Below are positions 36,923 to 45,354 of a stretch of 64,000 nucleotides of DNA, one piece after another. The stretch lies in assembly GCA_009908505.1 (NCBI GenBank), contig JAAAPD010000003.1, positions 1-64,000 of the forward strand, written 5' to 3'. The notes under the pieces are model-generated. The model saw only the letters and a list, made by a program, of their open reading frames with translations, had not been told where the DNA came from and did not search any database. Position numbers and translations under genes: made by a program. The first letter of the stretch is position 1. Each line of letters begins with the position of its first letter. The DNA comes from Alphaproteobacteria bacterium. Its GTDB lineage: Bacteria; Pseudomonadota; Alphaproteobacteria; Rhodobacterales; Rhodobacteraceae.

Positions 36923-38087
36923 TGGTGAATTCTCCGGCGATGGAAACGCGGCGCCCGGTCAGCGCCGCATGGGTCTTGAGGGCGAACCGGTCGGTCATCC
37001 CCGCGATGTAGTCGGCCACGATCCGCGCCAGTTGCGCCGCGTTGCCGGCTTGCGCCACGTCGCCCTGCCATTGCCGTGGCAGATGCTCGGGCGCGGACAG
37101 GAAGATCGGGAACAGCTCGTCGACCACATTGGTCACCTGCGCGCGCATCTCGACCACGCTGGGGGCGCGATACATGCGGGTGAAGAGGAAGCTGCGAACT
37201 TGCTTGAGATCCGCCCAGAGCGCGGGCGAGAACCGCACCATCATTCGCCCCGCGCCGCGAATATCGGCGGCGGTTTGCGGGCCAAGGTCGTCCAGGTTGG
37301 CGCGGGTCGCCGCGATCACGTCCTCGACCAGCACGCCGAAGAACCGCCGCAACGCCTCGTGCCGCCGCCTGTAAGGGTCCAAACCCGGATATGTCTTGTC
37401 CACCTCGCGGAAGCAATCGCCGACGATGGGCAGCTCCATCAGGTCCTCGGTGGTGAACAGCTTTGCCCGCAGCCCGTCATGGATGTCGTGGTTGTTATAG
37501 GCGATGTCGTCGGACAGGGCCGCGATCTGGGCCTCGGCGCTGGCATGGCTGTGCAATTCGAGGTCGTGACGGGCGTCGTACTCGGCCAGCGCCAGCGGCA
37601 CCGGATCGCCCACCGGGCCATTGTGTTTTGCAATCCCTTCAAGGGTTTCCCAGGCCAGGTTCAACCCGTCCCAATCGGCATAGTGCCGTTCCAGCGAGGT
37701 GACGATGCGAATGGCCTGGGCGTTGTGATCGAAGCCGCCATAGGGCGCCATCAGCGCTGCCAGCGCGTCTTCGCCGGTATGGCCGAAGGGGGTGTGGCCA
37801 AGATCATGGGCCAGGGCCACCGCCTCGGTCAGCTCCTCGTCCAGGCCGAAGGATTTGGCGATGGTCCGGGCCACCTGCGCCACCTCGATGGAATGGGTCA
37901 GGCGGGTGCGGAAATAATCCCCCTCGTGTTCCACGAAGACCTGCGTCTTGTGCTTGAGCCGCCGGAAGGCGCTGGAATGGATGATCCGGTCGCGGTCGCG
38001 CTGGAACGGCGAGCGATGCGCACTTTCCACTTCAGCGTACAACCGGCCCCGGGTCGTGCCCGGATCACATGCAAACGGCGCTGCCAT
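36912..38087 (-). CDS. dgt: Deoxyguanosinetriphosphate triphosphohydrolase-like protein
   Basis: A 391-residue HD-domain dNTPase that releases triphosphate from dNTPs. The metal motifs H...HD...D are in RTRLTHSIEVAQVARTIA and ALAHDLGHTPFGHTGEDAL, and the RDRDRIIHSSAFRRLKHKTQVF entry is typical of the short alphaproteobacterial type. The start at 38087 (MAAPFACDPGT) is favoured over an extension to 38201, which overlaps the divergent promoter region with erpA. It controls dNTP pools. Confidence 0.92.
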   Translation of the reverse strand: MAAPFACDPGTTRGRLYAEVESAHRSPFQRDRDRIIHSSAFRRLKHKTQVFVEHEGDYFRTRLTHSIEVAQVARTIAKSFGLDEELTEAVALAHDLGHTPFGHTGEDALAALMAPYGGFDHNAQAIRIVTSLERHYADWDGLNLAWETLEGIAKHNGPVGDPVPLALAEYDARHDLELHSHASAEAQIAALSDDIAYNNHDIHDGLRAKLFTTEDLMELPIVGDCFREVDKTYPGLDPYRRRHEALRRFFGVLVEDVIAATRANLDDLGPQTAADIRGAGRMMVRFSPALWADLKQVRSFLFTRMYRAPSVVEMRAQVTNVVDELFPIFLSAPEHLPRQWQGDVAQAGNAAQLARIVADYIAGMTDRFALKTHAALTGRRVSIAGEFTNGS

Positions 38088-38185
38088 CGCTCTGCCCCCA
38101 TCTTCGAGTCCGTCGGGCGACCTGCCTTGTCGCCCTTGCCTGTGCCCCCTATATTCCAAGTGATTGCAAATCGACAGGGCCGACC

Positions 38186-38512
38186 ATGCTGACCGTTCCA
38201 CCCAAAGTGACCGACCGCGCCTTCAACCGGCTTGCCGAGATCGGCGCCGCCGACCAGGGCAAGGCCCTGCGCGTGGGCGTCAAGGGCGGCGGCTGTTCGG
38301 GCTTCGAATACGAGATCGACCTGGACAACCCGGGCGAGGATGACCTGGTGCTGGAAGGCAAGGGCCAGAAAGTCGTGGTCGACAGCGTGTCCCTGCCCTT
38401 TCTTGCCGATGCCACGATCGACTTTTCCGAGGAACTGATCGGCGCGCGATTTGTCATCGACAACCCCAATGCCACCAGTAGCTGCGGCTGCGGCACCTCC
38501 TTCTCGATCTGA
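38186..38512 (+). CDS. erpA: A-type iron-sulfur carrier (ErpA/IscA)
   Basis: A 108-residue HesB/IscA-fold protein that carries Fe-S clusters to target enzymes. The three ligand cysteines are C37 (GGGCSGF), C100 and C102 (SSCGCGTSFSI). The start MLTVPPKVTDRAF is preferred to a longer frame to 38069. No isc or suf genes are next to it, which fits an ErpA-like stand-alone carrier; IscA and ErpA cannot be cleanly separated by eye. It is divergent from dgt. Confidence 0.88.
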   Translation: MLTVPPKVTDRAFNRLAEIGAADQGKALRVGVKGGGCSGFEYEIDLDNPGEDDLVLEGKGQKVVVDSVSLPFLADATIDFSEELIGARFVIDNPNATSSCGCGTSFSI

Positions 38513-38609
38513 CCGCCTTGCGCGGCCATCTCAGGGCCGCCGCCGTTTCATGCGGGTCTTGCGACGCGGATGACCTTCGGCGACAAAGGCTGCCAAAGGA
38601 GCGCCGCCC

Positions 38610-39410
38610 ATGAAGATCGCCACGTTCAACATCAATGGGGTCAAGGCCCGGATCACGGCCCTGACCGACTGGCTGACCGAGAGCCAGCCCGACGTGGCGC
38701 TGCTGCAGGAAATCAAGTCGGTGGACGAGAATTTCCCGCGCGAGCTGTTCGAAGACATGGGCTACAACGTGGAAACCCACGGCCAGAAGGGGTTCAACGG
38801 GGTCGCGATCCTGTCAAAATACCCACTGGAGGACGTGATCCGTGGCCTGCCCGGCGGCGAAGGCACGGGCCGCGACGGGGCCGATGACGCGGAGGCCCGC
38901 TATATCGAGGCGACGGTCGTGGGCGATCGGGCCGTTCGGATCAGTGGGCTCTACCTGCCCAATGGCAACCCCGCGCCGGGTCCGAAATTCGACTACAAGC
39001 TGCGCTGGATGGACCGGCTGCGCGCCCGCGCGGCGGACTTGCTGGCAGCCGAGGAACCTGCGCTTCTGGCCGGGGATTACAACGTCATCCCACAGGAAGA
39101 GGACGCCGCCCGCCCCGATGCCTGGCGCGAGGATGCGCTGTTTCGCCCCGAATCCCGCGCCGCCTTCCGCCGGATCGTGAACCTTGGGTTCACCGAGGCG
39201 TTTCGCGCCCGCACCCCGGGGCCGGGGCACTTTACCTTCTGGGACTACCAGGCCGGGGCCTGGAACCGGAACGACGGTATCCGTATCGACCATTTCCTGC
39301 TGACCCCGCAATGCGCCGACCTGATGCGCGATTGCTGGATCGAGTCCGAGGTTCGGGGCCGCGAGAAACCCTCGGACCACGTTCCCGTCTGGGTCGATCT
39401 CGCCGTCTGA
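38610..39410 (+). CDS. xth: Exodeoxyribonuclease III
   Basis: A 266-residue AP endonuclease / 3'-5' exonuclease of the endonuclease-exonuclease-phosphatase fold, active in base excision repair. Motifs are [28 protein letters not shown] (catalytic Glu), [31 protein letters not shown] (Asp and Asn), [11 protein letters not shown] and [11 protein letters not shown] (catalytic His). All are intact. It is probably monocistronic. Confidence 0.96.
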   Translation: MKIATFNINGVKARITALTDWLTESQPDVALLQEIKSVDENFPRELFEDMGYNVETHGQKGFNGVAILSKYPLEDVIRGLPGGEGTGRDGADDAEARYIEATVVGDRAVRISGLYLPNGNPAPGPKFDYKLRWMDRLRARAADLLAAEEPALLAGDYNVIPQEEDAARPDAWREDALFRPESRAAFRRIVNLGFTEAFRARTPGPGHFTFWDYQAGAWNRNDGIRIDHFLLTPQCADLMRDCWIESEVRGREKPSDHVPVWVDLAV

Positions 39411-39470
39411 GCCACGTGGCGGCCCGGCCAGGGGACAACGCAGTTGCAGTTCGACATCATGCCGCCTATA

Positions 39471-39518
39471 CGCTGCATTGCAGCGAACATGGATTCGGAC
39501 GCTTGGCTGCGTCCGAAT
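39471..39518. promoter_or_regulatory. Two adjacent perfect palindromes upstream of sulP
   Basis: CGCTGCA and TGCAGCG (39471-39477 and 39479-39485) flank one base. Eight bases later ATTCGGACGC and GCGTCCGAAT (39493-39502 and 39509-39518) flank a six-base loop, a perfect ten-pair inverted repeat. No T-run follows, so an operator or mRNA leader hairpin is more likely than a terminator. They lie 95-140 bases before the sulP start. Confidence 0.5.
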
Positions 39519-39612
39519 GGCTCTTCCGGCCGCCTATCCGCCGGATAATCCATCAGGCCGCGCGCCTGCCCCAAGACCGCGCCCCGGCGCGGCCCAAGGA
39601 AAAACTGACTTC

Positions 39613-41103
39613 ATGATGTCCCTATCTGCCTATCGGCACGAATGGCTCTCGAACATTCGTGGCGACCTGCTTTCCGGTATCGTCGTGGCGCTGGCCCTGA
39701 TCCCCGAAGCCATCGCCTTTTCCATCATCGCGGGCGTCGATCCCAAGGTCGGCCTCTATGCCAGCTTTTCCATTGCCGTGATCACTGCGATCACTGGGGG
39801 CCGCCCCGGCATGATCTCGGCGGCGACGGCGGCGACGGCGGTCCTGATGGTGACGCTGGTGCGCGACCATGGTCTTGAATACCTGCTGGCCGCCACGGTT
39901 CTGGCCGGGCTTTTGCAGATTGCCGCCGGGTTTTTGAGACTGGGCTATGTCATGCGCTTCGTGTCGCGGTCGGTCATGACCGGCTTCGTCAACGCGCTGG
40001 CGATCCTGATCTTCATGGCCCAGTTGCCCGAACTGGACCCGCGCACGGTGCCGCCGCTGACCTATGCACTCGTGGCGGCCGGGCTGGCAATCATCTACCT
40101 GTTGCCGCGCCTGACCACAGCCGTGCCCTCGCCGCTGGTCACCATCATCGTGCTGAGCGTGCTGACCGTCGCGATGGGCTGGGACGTGCGCACGGTGGGT
40201 GACATGGGGCAATTGCCCGACACGCTGCCCGTCTTCCTGATCCCCGACATCCCGCTGAATTTCGAGACGCTGCAGATCATCTTTCCCTATGCGCTTGCCG
40301 TGGCTGTCGTCGGCCTTCTGGAAAGCCTGATGACCCAGCAGATCGTCGATGACCTGACCGATACCGCGTCCGACCGGAACCAGGAATGCATCGGCCAGGG
40401 TCTGGCCAATACCGCGACCGGCTTCATCGGCGGCATGGCCGGCTGCGCCATGATCGGCCAGTCGATCATCAACGTGAAATCGGGCGGCCGCGGACGGCTG
40501 TCCAGTTTCACCGCCGGTCTGGTGCTGCTGATCCTGGTCGTGGGGCTGGGCGATATCGTCGCGATCATTCCCATGGCCGCCCTCGTGGCGATCATGATCA
40601 TGGTGTCGATCGGCACGTTCAGCTGGTCCTCGATCAAGAACCTGCGCGACCATCCCCGCAGCTCTTCGATCGTGATGCTGGCGACGGTCTTCTTCGTGAT
40701 CTACACGCACAACCTGGCCATCGGGGTTCTGGTCGGCGTGCTGCTGTCGGGCATCTTCTTTGCCTGGAAGATCGCACAGCTGTTCCGCGTACGCTCCGAG
40801 ATCACGCCCGACGGCACCCACCGCACCTACCATGTCGAGGGGCAGCTGTTCTTTGCCTCGTCCGAGGATTTCATGAAGGCCTTCGACTTCAAGGAAGCCC
40901 CCGACAAGGTGACGATCGACGTCAGCCGCGCCCATATCTGGGACATTTCCTCGGTTGCCGCGATGGACATGGCCGTGCTCAAGTTCCGCCGGGAAGGCGC
41001 CGAGGTCGAGCTGATCGGCATGAACGAGGCGTCCGAAACCATCGTCGACCGGCTGGGCGTGCATGACAAGCCCGGCGCCATGGAAGACCTGCTGGGCCAT
41101 TGA
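39613..41103 (+). CDS. SulP-family anion permease with STAS domain
   Basis: A 496-residue SLC26/SulP transporter. It begins with the usual SulP entry ([39 protein letters not shown]), has about ten further membrane segments, and ends in a cytosolic STAS domain (from about residue 405, [19 protein letters not shown] and [19 protein letters not shown]). SulP members move sulfate, bicarbonate or dicarboxylates, and sequence alone does not decide. Tandem ATGs at 39613 and 39616 are both possible. It is followed after 11 bases by a universal stress protein gene. Confidence 0.88.
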   Translation: MMSLSAYRHEWLSNIRGDLLSGIVVALALIPEAIAFSIIAGVDPKVGLYASFSIAVITAITGGRPGMISAATAATAVLMVTLVRDHGLEYLLAATVLAGLLQIAAGFLRLGYVMRFVSRSVMTGFVNALAILIFMAQLPELDPRTVPPLTYALVAAGLAIIYLLPRLTTAVPSPLVTIIVLSVLTVAMGWDVRTVGDMGQLPDTLPVFLIPDIPLNFETLQIIFPYALAVAVVGLLESLMTQQIVDDLTDTASDRNQECIGQGLANTATGFIGGMAGCAMIGQSIINVKSGGRGRLSSFTAGLVLLILVVGLGDIVAIIPMAALVAIMIMVSIGTFSWSSIKNLRDHPRSSSIVMLATVFFVIYTHNLAIGVLVGVLLSGIFFAWKIAQLFRVRSEITPDGTHRTYHVEGQLFFASSEDFMKAFDFKEAPDKVTIDVSRAHIWDISSVAAMDMAVLKFRREGAEVELIGMNEASETIVDRLGVHDKPGAMEDLLGH

Positions 41104-41114
41104 GGAGAGACAAG

Positions 41115-41972
41115 ATGACCACCAATACCCTGATCGCCCTCGTCGATGGCTCGGCCTATTCCGAAAGCGTCTGCCACCACGCGGCCTGGATCGCGGGTCA
41201 GACCGGATCCAAGGTCAAGGTCTATCATGTCATGGGCCGCCGCGACGCCCCCGAAAAGCAGGACCTGAGCGGCGCCATCCGCCTGGGCGCACGCAGCCGG
41301 CTGCTGGAGCAGCTTTCGGAACTGGATGCCGAACGCGCCAAGCTGGCCCATGAACATGGCCGCGCGATCCTGGAGGATGCCAAGGCGATCATCGAGGGCG
41401 ACGGCGATATCACCGTGGAAACCCGCCTGCGCCAGGGCGACCTTGTGGACACGATCACCGCCAAGGAAGACACCGGCGACATGATCGTGATCGGCAAGCG
41501 CGGCGAGGCGGCGGGCGTCGCGATGGACCATCTCGGGTCCAACCTCGAACGGATCGTGCGGGCCAGTCACCGCCCGGTCTTCGTGGCCAATCGTGCCTTC
41601 AAGGTGCCGCGAAAGGTGCTGGTGGCCTTCGACGGCGGGGCCTCCTCGCTCAAGGCGGTGGATTACATCGCCCGCAGCCCGCTTTTCGCGGGGCTGCAGG
41701 TGACGCTCGTCTTTGCCGGGGGCGCGAATGCCCAGGTGGACAAGGCGCTGGAGGACGCGGCGGCCACCCTGCGCGCGGGCGGTTTCGAGGCCGATACGCA
41801 GACCCGGCCGGGCGAGCCGGAAAAGGTGCTGGCCGAGATGACGGAATACGACGGGTTCGATCTGCTGGTCATGGGCGCCTATGGCCACAGCCGCGTTCGG
41901 TCCCTGCTGATCGGCTCGACCACCACCGAAATGCTGCGGTCGTGCAAGGTGCCGGTGGTGCTGATGCGCTGA
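41115..41972 (+). CDS. Tandem universal stress protein (UspA x2)
   Basis: A 285-residue cytosolic protein with two Usp domains. Each starts with a beta strand (LIALVDGSAYSESVCHHA and VLVAFDGGASSLKAV), and the second ends in GAYGHSRVRSLLIGSTTTEML, close to the ATP-binding GX2GX9GS/T motif; the first domain has GKRGEAAGVAMDHLGSNLERI. GAGGAGA precedes the ATG. SulP-Usp gene pairs are common in proteobacteria, so it may regulate the permease. Confidence 0.9.
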   Translation: MTTNTLIALVDGSAYSESVCHHAAWIAGQTGSKVKVYHVMGRRDAPEKQDLSGAIRLGARSRLLEQLSELDAERAKLAHEHGRAILEDAKAIIEGDGDITVETRLRQGDLVDTITAKEDTGDMIVIGKRGEAAGVAMDHLGSNLERIVRASHRPVFVANRAFKVPRKVLVAFDGGASSLKAVDYIARSPLFAGLQVTLVFAGGANAQVDKALEDAAATLRAGGFEADTQTRPGEPEKVLAEMTEYDGFDLLVMGAYGHSRVRSLLIGSTTTEMLRSCKVPVVLMR

Positions 41973-41986
41973 GCGGGACGGCGGGC

Positions 41987-42027
41987 GGGGCGCCTTCGGG
42001 CCGACAGGCCCGAACAGCGGCGTCCCC
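41987..42027. terminator. Possible bidirectional terminator hairpin
   Basis: Between convergent genes, TTCGGGCC and GGCCCGAA (41995-42002 and 42007-42014) form a perfect eight-pair stem with loop GACA. It is extended outward by GGGGCGCC and GGCGTCCCC with a small internal loop. No U-run follows, so termination is plausible but unproven. Confidence 0.45.
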
Positions 42028-42039
42028 GTCACTCCCTTG

Positions 42040-43188
42040 TCAGCCCTGCGTCACGTCGTGGTCGTAAAGCCAGTTCAGCCGGTCCATATAGGCCCCGGGC
42101 GCCACCGCCCCGATGCCCCGCAGACCCAGATGCGCCACCCGGCGCGGCAGACCGTCCAGGTGGTATTTGACCGCGTTGCCATTGGCCGTCGAGATCGCCC
42201 GCTGCACCCGCGCGCGACGCATCTGCTGGTAGCGTGGCAGCGCCTCGGGCAGCTCTGCCGCGTCGCAACAGGCCGCCAGCACCCAGGCATCCTCGAAGGC
42301 CAGGTTCGCGCCCTGCGCCAGGAAGGGCAGCGTCGGATGCGCGGCATCTCCGAGGATGGCGATGTTGCCGCGGTGCCAGTGGCCCGCCACCGGGTGCCGG
42401 AACAGGCCCCAAAGCCCCACCGCCTCGACCTTGTCCAGAAGCCCGGTCAACCGCCCCGACAGCCCCCGGAAGGCATGGCGCAGGTTGCCCGGATCGTCAT
42501 GGATGTTCCAGTCTTCCTTGGCCCATTGCTGGCGTTCCTGCACGGCCACGATATTCAGGCGCCCGCCGGTCAGCGGATAGGTGACGGCATGTTGCCCGGG
42601 CGCCATCCAGACGCGGGCCAACGGCGCGGTATCGGGGTGGTCGATCACCGCGCGCCAGGCCACCTGCCCGGTGAAGAACGCCGCATCCTCGCCGTTGAGC
42701 ATCGGCCGCAGCACCGACCGGATACCGTCGCCCCCCACCACGAGGTCGGCCGCGGGCAGCGTATCGGGCATGATCTCGGACCCGGTATGGATGGCGACAC
42801 CGGCGTCGCGGCAGGCCGTCAACAGGATGTCGATCAGGTCGGCCCGGTGGAAGAAGCGATAGACCGGCCCGGCCCGCCCGGCCAGGTCGAAACGCGTCAG
42901 GCGCCGGCCCGAGACCGCGTCCATCGGCTCGACCGCCTCGGCGGTGATGGAACGCTCGGCCGCGGCAGCCTCGAGACCCAGGGCCGCCAGGACCCGCGCG
43001 CCGTTGGGCGACACCTGGATGCCCGCGCCGACCTCGGTGATCTCGGGCGCGCGCTCGAAAACCTCGACCTTCGCCCCGCCCCGAACAAAGGCCAGCGCGG
43101 CGGCCAGGCCGCCCAGCCCGGCCCCCACAACGGCAACGCGGCGGCCCCGGTTGAGGCCGCCGCGTGATGTCTTGACAGGTTTCGTCAC
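42040..43188 (-). CDS. FAD-dependent monooxygenase, salicylate hydroxylase-like
   Basis: A 382-residue class A flavoprotein monooxygenase. The FAD motif VAVVGAGLGGLAAALAF (about residues 18-34), the mid-chain DLVVGGDGIRSVLRP (DG motif) and ILGDAAHPTLPFLAQGANLAFED (GD motif) are complete. The group includes salicylate, 6-hydroxynicotinate and 3-hydroxybenzoate hydroxylases as well as UbiH-like enzymes; the substrate here is unknown and no other aromatic pathway gene is adjacent. It is two bases from the dksA stop, on the same strand. Confidence 0.85.
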   Translation of the reverse strand: MTKPVKTSRGGLNRGRRVAVVGAGLGGLAAALAFVRGGAKVEVFERAPEITEVGAGIQVSPNGARVLAALGLEAAAAERSITAEAVEPMDAVSGRRLTRFDLAGRAGPVYRFFHRADLIDILLTACRDAGVAIHTGSEIMPDTLPAADLVVGGDGIRSVLRPMLNGEDAAFFTGQVAWRAVIDHPDTAPLARVWMAPGQHAVTYPLTGGRLNIVAVQERQQWAKEDWNIHDDPGNLRHAFRGLSGRLTGLLDKVEAVGLWGLFRHPVAGHWHRGNIAILGDAAHPTLPFLAQGANLAFEDAWVLAACCDAAELPEALPRYQQMRRARVQRAISTANGNAVKYHLDGLPRRVAHLGLRGIGAVAPGAYMDRLNWLYDHDVTQG

Positions 43189-43189
43189 G

Positions 43190-43612
43190 TCAGTCGTCCC
43201 GATGGACCTTCTCGCGCCGCTCGTGGCGTTCCTGGGCCTCCAGGCTCATGGTCGCGATCGGACGGGCATCCAGCCGCTTGAGGCTGATCGGTTCGCCGGT
43301 GATCTCGCAATAGCCGTATTCGCCTTCCTCGATGCGGCGCAGGGCGCTGTCGATCTTGGCGACCAGCTTGCGCTGGCGGTCCCTTGTGCGCAGTTCCAGG
43401 GCGCGGTCGGTTTCCTCGCTGGCGCGATCGGCGATATCGGGAATGTTGCGGGTGCTGTCCTTCATGCCCTCGATCGTGTCGCGGCTGTCCTCGAGGATCT
43501 CGGACTTCCACTCGATCAGTTTGCGCCGGAAGTACTCCAGCTGGCGATCGTTCATGAAGGGTTCATCTTCGGCCGGCTTGTAATCCTCCGGCAGGAAAAC
43601 TTCTGCTTTCAT
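43190..43612 (-). CDS. dksA: RNA polymerase-binding transcription factor DksA
   Basis: A 140-residue secondary-channel factor that works with ppGpp to tune rRNA and amino-acid promoters. The coiled-coil tip is conserved (NIPDIADRASEET, with D59, D62 and A64 corresponding to E. coli D71, D74 and A76). The zinc finger is degenerate: at the four canonical cysteine positions there is C102, T105, S123 and A126. Such reduced fingers are known for alphaproteobacterial DksA. The start at 43612 (MKAEVFLPEDYKP) has GGAGA upstream. Confidence 0.93.
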   Translation of the reverse strand: MKAEVFLPEDYKPAEDEPFMNDRQLEYFRRKLIEWKSEILEDSRDTIEGMKDSTRNIPDIADRASEETDRALELRTRDRQRKLVAKIDSALRRIEEGEYGYCEITGEPISLKRLDARPIATMSLEAQERHERREKVHRDD

Positions 43613-43815
43613 CGTCTCTCCCCTGGAAAGGACGGGCGCCGCAGCGTCGTGATCGTGTGACAATGTCCGGCCTCCTTTGCGGGGTCTTTACCCCCATCGC
43701 GGGACGCTGTCACCCCCTGATCTGGGCCAATTCATCATGGCTTGAAGGTGCCGCGCGACCTGATACCGTTACCATTCCGCCCTTGTTCACGAATTGCGCG
43801 AAAGGCCAAGAAAAC

Positions 43816-44655
43816 ATGCATTTCCAAGGCACCGATTCCTATGTCGCGACCGAGGACCTGACAATGGCGGTGAACGCGGCCATCGCGCTGGAACGGCCGC
43901 TGCTGGTCAAGGGCGAACCGGGCACCGGCAAGACCGAGCTGGCACGCCAGGTCTCCGCGGCGCTGGGACTGCCGATGATCGAGTGGCACATCAAGTCCAC
44001 CACCAAGGCGCAACAGGGCCTATACGAATACGACGCGGTCAGCCGGCTGCGCGACAGCCAGCTGGGCGACGAGCGCGTGCATGACGTGGCCAACTACATC
44101 AAGCGCGGAAAGCTGTGGGAGGCTTTCGAAGCCGAGGGCCGGACCGTTCTGCTGATCGACGAAATCGACAAGGCCGATATCGAGTTTCCCAACGACCTGT
44201 TGCAAGAACTCGACCGGATGGAATTCCATGTCTACGAGACCGGCCAGACGGTGCGTGCGCAGCAGCGCCCGATCGTCATCATCACCTCGAACAATGAAAA
44301 GGAACTGCCCGACGCGTTCCTGCGGCGCTGTTTCTTCCACTACATCCGGTTTCCGGACATGGAGACCCTCAAGCGGATCGTCGAGGTGCATCACCCCGGC
44401 ATCAAGGAGGCGCTTCTGACCACGGCGCTGACGCAGTTCTATGAAATCCGCGACCAGGCGGGGCTGAAGAAGAAGCCCTCGACCTCGGAGGTGCTCGACT
44501 GGCTCAAGCTGCTTCTGGCCGAGGATCTGGACCCGGCGGACCTCAAACGCGACGGGGCCTCGGCCCTGCCCAAGCTGCATGGTGCCTTGCTCAAGAACGA
44601 ACAGGACGTGCACCTGTTCGAGCGGCTGGCTTTCATGGCGCGCTCGGGCCGCTAG
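43816..44655 (+). CDS. MoxR-family AAA+ ATPase
   Basis: A 279-residue ATPase. Walker A is GEPGTGKT (33-40), Walker B LLIDEID (112-118), sensor 1 ITSNNEKELPDAFLRRC with the arginine finger region. MoxR ATPases work with VWA-domain proteins to mature or activate metal enzymes and complexes. A CoxE-like VWA protein is encoded at 46911-48098 on the same strand, its likely partner. The gap to the next gene is 234 bases. Confidence 0.9.
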   Translation: MHFQGTDSYVATEDLTMAVNAAIALERPLLVKGEPGTGKTELARQVSAALGLPMIEWHIKSTTKAQQGLYEYDAVSRLRDSQLGDERVHDVANYIKRGKLWEAFEAEGRTVLLIDEIDKADIEFPNDLLQELDRMEFHVYETGQTVRAQQRPIVIITSNNEKELPDAFLRRCFFHYIRFPDMETLKRIVEVHHPGIKEALLTTALTQFYEIRDQAGLKKKPSTSEVLDWLKLLLAEDLDPADLKRDGASALPKLHGALLKNEQDVHLFERLAFMARSGR

Positions 44656-44889
44656 GGGGCCCCGTCCAGATATTGTGGTCGCGTGAAACCCGGCCACTAA
44701 CCCGTTGAGTCTTTTGAATCACACTCGGGGGCGATCCCGGTCGACCCGGCGATTTCCGGTCGCCCCGGGGGTCCGTCTTGCGGTCTAGATGGACGGGCCA
44801 CGCCGGGGGTCGTCGAATCGCCCAAATTCGCCCCCAATGGGGCCGCAGTCCGCTGGCAGGTCGGCACTGTGACAAGAAGGAGAGCAGGT

Positions 44890-45354
44890 TTGACCAAGGC
44901 AAAAATGCCGGTCGAGATCCGCCCGCTGACCTCCGCCGACCAAGCGGAATGGCGCAGGCTGTGGACCGATTATCTGGCCTTTTACCAGACGAGCGTCGAC
45001 GACGCTGTCTATACCAGCACCTTTGCCCGCCTGCTGGGGGACGATCCGGCCGATTTCACTTGCCTGCTGGCCTGGATCGACGGCCGCCCTGTCGGCCTGA
45101 CGCATTACCTGTTCCACCGCCATGCCTGGCGGATCGAGAATGTCTGCTACCTGCAGGATCTCTATGCCGACCCGCAGGCGCGGGGCCTGGGCGTCGGGCG
45201 GGCCCTGATCGAGGCCGTCTATGCCGCCGCCGATGCCGCCGGTGCACCCTCGGTCTATTGGCTGACCCAGGACTTCAACCACACCGCCCGGCGCCTCTAT
45301 GACCGCGTCGCCACGCTGACACCCTTCATCAAGTATCAAAGGCCCGCGCCATGA
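44890..45354 (+). CDS. GNAT family N-acetyltransferase
   Basis: A 154-residue acetyltransferase. The acetyl-CoA loop is present as DPQARGLGVGRALIEAV (about residues 93-109), and YWLTQDFNHTARRLYDRVA is the usual last helix. I favour the TTG start at 44890 because AAGGAG (44877-44882) is placed seven bases before it; the ATG at 44905 would leave 22 bases. The substrate is unknown. Its stop overlaps the next gene by four bases, so it is coupled to the DUF2927 lipoprotein gene. Confidence 0.82.
   Translation: MTKAKMPVEIRPLTSADQAEWRRLWTDYLAFYQTSVDDAVYTSTFARLLGDDPADFTCLLAWIDGRPVGLTHYLFHRHAWRIENVCYLQDLYADPQARGLGVGRALIEAVYAAADAAGAPSVYWLTQDFNHTARRLYDRVATLTPFIKYQRPAP

Noticed and set aside
39622-41100. 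Minus-strand frame of 492 codons opposite sulP
   Set aside because: Antisense shadow with His/Asp/Gln-rich composition; the sulP frame has membrane segments and a STAS domain.
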